Shown here in pieces: positions 12,439 to 14,469 of a stretch of 14,469 nucleotides of DNA (position 1 is its first letter; every line of letters begins with the position of its first letter). Made by a program: the position numbers and the translations under genes. A model generated the notes under the pieces. The model did not search any database. It was given only the letters and a program-made list of their open reading frames with translations, and was not told where the DNA came from. Location of the stretch: NCBI GenBank assembly GCA_016206365.1, contig JACQRR010000088.1:1-14469 (forward strand), written 5' to 3'. The DNA comes from Candidatus Roizmanbacteria bacterium. Lineage in GTDB: Bacteria > Patescibacteriota > Microgenomatia > UBA1406 > GWC2-37-13.

Positions 12439-12552
12439 GTAATTTATGAAGTGGAAAAGAACTTTCTCTAATTGTTGAAGTGTGTTTTTACCGGAACTAG
12501 CTACTCTTTCGATGATAATTACTCGCGCATTTTCAGGAATTTTGATTTTCAT
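12421..12552 (-). pseudogene. Stub of a P-loop kinase
   Basis: A 43-residue minus-strand frame starts at the ATG at 12552. After eight to ten residues it reads V-I-I-I-E-R-V-A-S-S-G-K-N-T-L, closely resembling the N-terminal strand and Walker A loop of nucleotide kinases (I-I-I-E-G-x-x-G-S-G-K-x-T-L). The first loop Gly is Arg, another is Ser, and the residue after Lys is Asn. The kinase-like sequence ends about 10 residues later and the frame stops at 12421, overlapping the tail of the HAD remnant. A TATAAT 7 bases upstream indicates a formerly normal leaderless gene. The likely ancestor is a dNMP/dN-kinase-type gene cut by a deletion. Confidence 0.5.
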
Positions 12553-12559
12553 AATTCAA

Positions 12560-12572
12560 ATTATAATATAAT
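12560..12572. promoter_or_regulatory. Overlapping divergent -10 elements
   Basis: On the minus strand TATAAT (12560-12565) lies 7 bases before the kinase-stub ATG at 12552. On the plus strand TATAAT (12567-12572, with another copy at 12562-12567) lies 7 bases before the ATG at 12580. The two promoters are back to back and would compete for RNA polymerase. Confidence 0.5.
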
Positions 12573-12579
12573 AATCATT

Positions 12580-12717
12580 ATGACATATATAACTACAGAA
12601 ACTAAAGCTACACATAATTTTCTTTCTCTTAAGGGAACAATAAAAACTAAAAGGAAGTATGCTGATAATAAAGCTGATAGAAAAGTGAAAGAGTTTATTA
12701 AAAAGTCAGATAAGTAG
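12580..12717 (+). CDS. Small basic protein, possibly antitoxin-like
   Basis: The 45-residue protein is lysine-rich, ending S-L-K-G-T-I-K-T-K-R-K-Y-A-D-N-K and then a basic helix with E-F-I-K-K. The frame is open 36 codons further upstream, to 12472, but the ATG at 12580 is preferred because a TATAAT lies 7 bases before it and the upstream part overlaps the kinase stub. The strand-turn-helix tail loosely recalls the end of AbrB-type antitoxins, but no DNA-binding swapped-hairpin start is present and no toxin gene follows. Its last 12 bases overlap tail to tail with the AAA+ ATPase gene. It may be the remnant of a longer gene. Confidence 0.4.
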   Translation: MTYITTETKATHNFLSLKGTIKTKRKYADNKADRKVKEFIKKSDK

Positions 12718-14136
12718 AAAATAAGACAAAGGTATAGTTACGGCATTTTTTTCTTTATTGAGTTTTAGTGGAGCCATGGATATAACTAATCCATATTTTG
12801 AGCGAACTCTTTTACTCGTATTGCTAATCTGCAAGAAACCTTTTTCTCCATAACCTGATTCTAAAATAATATTATCTTGACCAAATTTAATGATAAAATC
12901 AGCGCCTCCTTGAGAACTATCGTATGTTAGCGAATAAGTAGAAGTCCACAAATTTCTAGTAAGATAAAGACCAATTGTATCTTCAAGTAGTTTACCCATA
13001 TAACTGACTTCACCAATGGTATTACTGATGAAGTTGTAATACATCGACCTAAAGGCGGGAGAGGCAAATAAATATTTTGACGGTTTTCTCACCTGTGTCA
13101 TATGAGAACCATACGGATAAATTCTGATTAAGGTTTCTGTTTTTTCTACAATTGACAATATTTCTGTTAGAGTTATTTTACTGATTGCTAAATCTTTTGC
13201 TAGATTTGTAACGCTCAACATATCAGATGCAGCTACCGTATATAGAACCTCCGGAATTTTTGAGATGATATCGCTTTTAAATTGACTTTGCTCGACGATA
13301 TCTATACTAATAATACGGTCGATAATTTTTTTTATTTGATCGTATACTAAGCCTTCATTTTTCAGTTTTACCGCAAAAGGCAACGTGCCATATTTCATAT
13401 ACCGATCAATTTCCAATCTTTCAATCTCAAGCCAATATTTTCTTACCTTTTGTTCGAGAGATTTAAGTGAAGAATAAACTTGCTCAGCGTTATCAGATTT
13501 AAAAATTACAGTTCTTAAATCAGTTGCTAAGGCCGCAACTTCAAATTTATTGACTTTAATCTTTATGTATTCGGTGAAACTCATCGGAAATAATTTTTCC
13601 GATATTGTTCTTCTGGCAACGTCTGGATTGTTTTGCAATGATAAAGCCGACGATCCAGTTGCAAAAATAAATACTTTATTAGTTCTATCATAAATAGATT
13701 TAAGTGTTATAGCCCATTTCTTGTCGTATTGTACTTCATCCAAAAAGAGGATAAGAGGTTTCTCTAATCTCTCAAATGCAGTTCCAATGATTTCTTCGTA
13801 AACTGTTAAAACATCATTTAAAGATACACCAATAAGTTGGGTTATTTGATCTACCGATAAATACAATTTATCCACTTGTTGTGCATCAGTTTCAAAATAT
13901 AGTTGAGATAAGAGAGTCGTTTTTCCTACTCCCCTAAACCCAGTGATGACCAACCAGCGAATCGCAATTTGACCAGATATAAAGTTTCTAAGAAACATCC
14001 GTAATCTTACAAAGCAATTACGGGTAGGGTTCTTATTATTATTTTCATCAAAAACGTACGCTCTTGCTCTAAAATCCGCTTGAGCAATCTGATCCTGCAG
14101 ATATTTAAATATTTTCTCCTTTTTTTCACTTGTCAT
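12706..14136 (-). CDS. AAA+ ATPase with DUF4143-like C-terminal domain
   Basis: The 476-residue protein belongs to the AAA_14/DUF4143 group of P-loop ATPases. It has Walker A G-F-R-G-V-G-K-T (66-73), Walker B L-I-L-F-L-D-E-V-Q (128-136), a sensor segment F-I-F-A-T-G-S-S-A (156-164) and a nearby R-R pair (175-176). Residues about 295-345 look like a winged helix-turn-helix. The C-terminal part contains a degenerate nuclease-like core: G-A-D-F-I-I with Asp413, then I-I-L-E-S-G with Glu426, where the lysine expected two residues after the Glu is Gly428. The family is frequent in mobile and accessory regions, and its biological role is poorly known. The start is fixed by a consensus promoter 6 bases upstream. 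Palindromes around that promoter suggest tight repression, possibly by itself through the winged helix. Confidence 0.85.
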   Translation of the reverse strand: MTSEKKEKIFKYLQDQIAQADFRARAYVFDENNNKNPTRNCFVRLRMFLRNFISGQIAIRWLVITGFRGVGKTTLLSQLYFETDAQQVDKLYLSVDQITQLIGVSLNDVLTVYEEIIGTAFERLEKPLILFLDEVQYDKKWAITLKSIYDRTNKVFIFATGSSALSLQNNPDVARRTISEKLFPMSFTEYIKIKVNKFEVAALATDLRTVIFKSDNAEQVYSSLKSLEQKVRKYWLEIERLEIDRYMKYGTLPFAVKLKNEGLVYDQIKKIIDRIISIDIVEQSQFKSDIISKIPEVLYTVAASDMLSVTNLAKDLAISKITLTEILSIVEKTETLIRIYPYGSHMTQVRKPSKYLFASPAFRSMYYNFISNTIGEVSYMGKLLEDTIGLYLTRNLWTSTYSLTYDSSQGGADFIIKFGQDNIILESGYGEKGFLQISNTSKRVRSKYGLVISMAPLKLNKEKNAVTIPLSYFLLI

Positions 14137-14139
14137 AAG

Positions 14140-14199
14140 ACTAGTATATTGCAGTAGACTAGAAATGTCAACTACTAGTATATTGTAATATACTAGTAG
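14140..14199. promoter_or_regulatory. Paired operator-like palindromes at the ATPase promoter
   Basis: Site 1 (14172-14199) is a perfect palindrome of 13-base arms, CTACTAGTATATT and AATATACTAGTAG, around a GT centre. It abuts the upstream side of the -35. Site 2 (14141-14162) is an imperfect palindrome with 18 of 22 symmetric positions, CTAGT...ACTAG, and covers the -10 and most of the spacer. The 12-mer ACTAGTATATTG occurs exactly at 14140 and again at 14174, 34 bases apart. Binding at both sites would block RNA polymerase, so this looks like a repressor operator pair. Confidence 0.7.
14143..14171 (-). promoter_or_regulatory. Consensus promoter of the AAA+ ATPase gene
   Basis: On the minus strand a perfect TTGACA (14166-14171), exactly 17 bases, and TATACT (14143-14148) precede the ATG at 14136 by 6 bases. 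This is the best matched promoter of a protein gene here and implies a leaderless mRNA. Confidence 0.8.
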
Positions 14200-14236
14200 A
14201 GGCGATTTTCTCGTATATTAGATCTGATGAATGGGG

Positions 14237-14469
14237 TTATTCCAGAAAATCTTTCTCTTCCTTTTTTAACGAAGCGACGTAGGCAACTGCAATAAGATAG
14301 TCAAAGTCAGAAGGAAAAATTCTGACAAAATGCTCTTCCTCGTTTTGGGGATAAAAATTAATATTTTTTTCTTTACCGTTTTCTTTAATGAAAATAGATA
14401 ATGCCGCGTTAACGTCAGGATAATTTTGTTGTTTATTTAGGACATCTTTGGCTTTTAATGTTTTTAAAT
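14237..14469 (-). CDS. 3' end of an unknown gene (runs off window)
   Basis: An open minus-strand frame enters at the right edge (first full codon at 14467-14465) and ends with TAA at 14239-14237, giving 76 visible residues and no start. The visible part is charged and likely alpha/beta, with P-D-V-N-A-A-L-S-I-F-I-K-E-N-G, then N-F-Y-P-Q-N-E-E-E-H-F-V-R-I-F-P and a helix D-Y-L-I-A-V-A-Y-V-A-S before a charged tail. I do not recognise it. It lies upstream of the AAA+ ATPase on the same strand, with the operator region between them. Confidence 0.6.
   Translation of the reverse strand, partial: LKTLKAKDVLNKQQNYPDVNAALSIFIKENGKEKNINFYPQNEEEHFVRIFPSDFDYLIAVAYVASLKKEEKDFLE

Noticed and set aside
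1..14469. CRISPR array, tRNA genes or insertion sequence
   Set aside because: No regularly spaced direct repeats, no tRNA cloverleaf in the intergenic gaps and no transposase-like protein were seen on either strand.

Overview
The window is AT-rich and densely packed with short operons that overlap by 4 to 10 bases. TGA serves as a normal stop at 4-base ATGA junctions. Several families are ones I know mainly from Patescibacteria (Candidate Phyla Radiation): DUF5671, DUF5674, DUF5657, a bacterial PH-domain membrane protein, and an inactive PP2C-like domain fused to a membrane anchor and a C-terminal repeat domain. My best guess is a Patescibacteria genome, perhaps Microgenomates. This rests on recalled family distribution, not on a search. 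Nearly every operon-leading gene has a -10-like hexamer 6 to 9 bases before its ATG and no Shine-Dalgarno sequence, so leaderless transcripts look like the rule.

Layout, left to right. Positions 1-82 are the end of a large imperfect palindromic repeat. 207-1287 is a two-gene membrane operon (DUF5671, then an anchored protein with a pseudopilin-like C-terminal half). 1288-1485 holds a promoter, a possible 44-residue ORF and an AT-rich hairpin. 1486-2994 (minus) is an overlapping DUF5678 / retropepsin pair followed by a Rossmann-like protein with its own likely promoter. 3052-3588 (minus) is an ITPase/RdgB-type nucleotide pyrophosphatase. 3686-4694 (plus) is a three-gene operon joined by two ATGA overlaps (DUF5674, a small helical protein, a holin-4-type membrane protein). 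It ends in a 100-base copy of the palindromic repeat, which also lies behind the convergent ABC exporter gene (4827-6620, minus).

6674-9434 (plus) carries an unknown helical protein, a DUF2130 coiled-coil/nuclease-fold protein and a single-pass membrane protein. A lone 5S rRNA (9478-9597) has its own consensus promoter and is followed by an operon encoding a PH-domain membrane protein, a DUF5657 protein, and a pseudo-PP2C/transmembrane/coiled-coil/propeller-like protein. 12172-12552 looks like a deletion scar: an HAD phosphatase with its middle missing meets, tail to tail, a stub of a P-loop kinase. A 45-residue basic protein follows.

The right end holds a convergent AAA+ ATPase/DUF4143 gene (12706-14136, minus). 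Its near-perfect promoter is framed by two palindromic operator-like sites. The 3' end of another unknown minus-strand gene runs off the window.

The observations I rate highest are the double operator at the AAA+ ATPase gene, the consistent leaderless promoter geometry, the pseudo-PP2C/PH membrane operon beside an isolated 5S gene, the DUF5678-retropepsin-Rossmann cluster, and the paired gene remnants at 12.2-12.55 kb.
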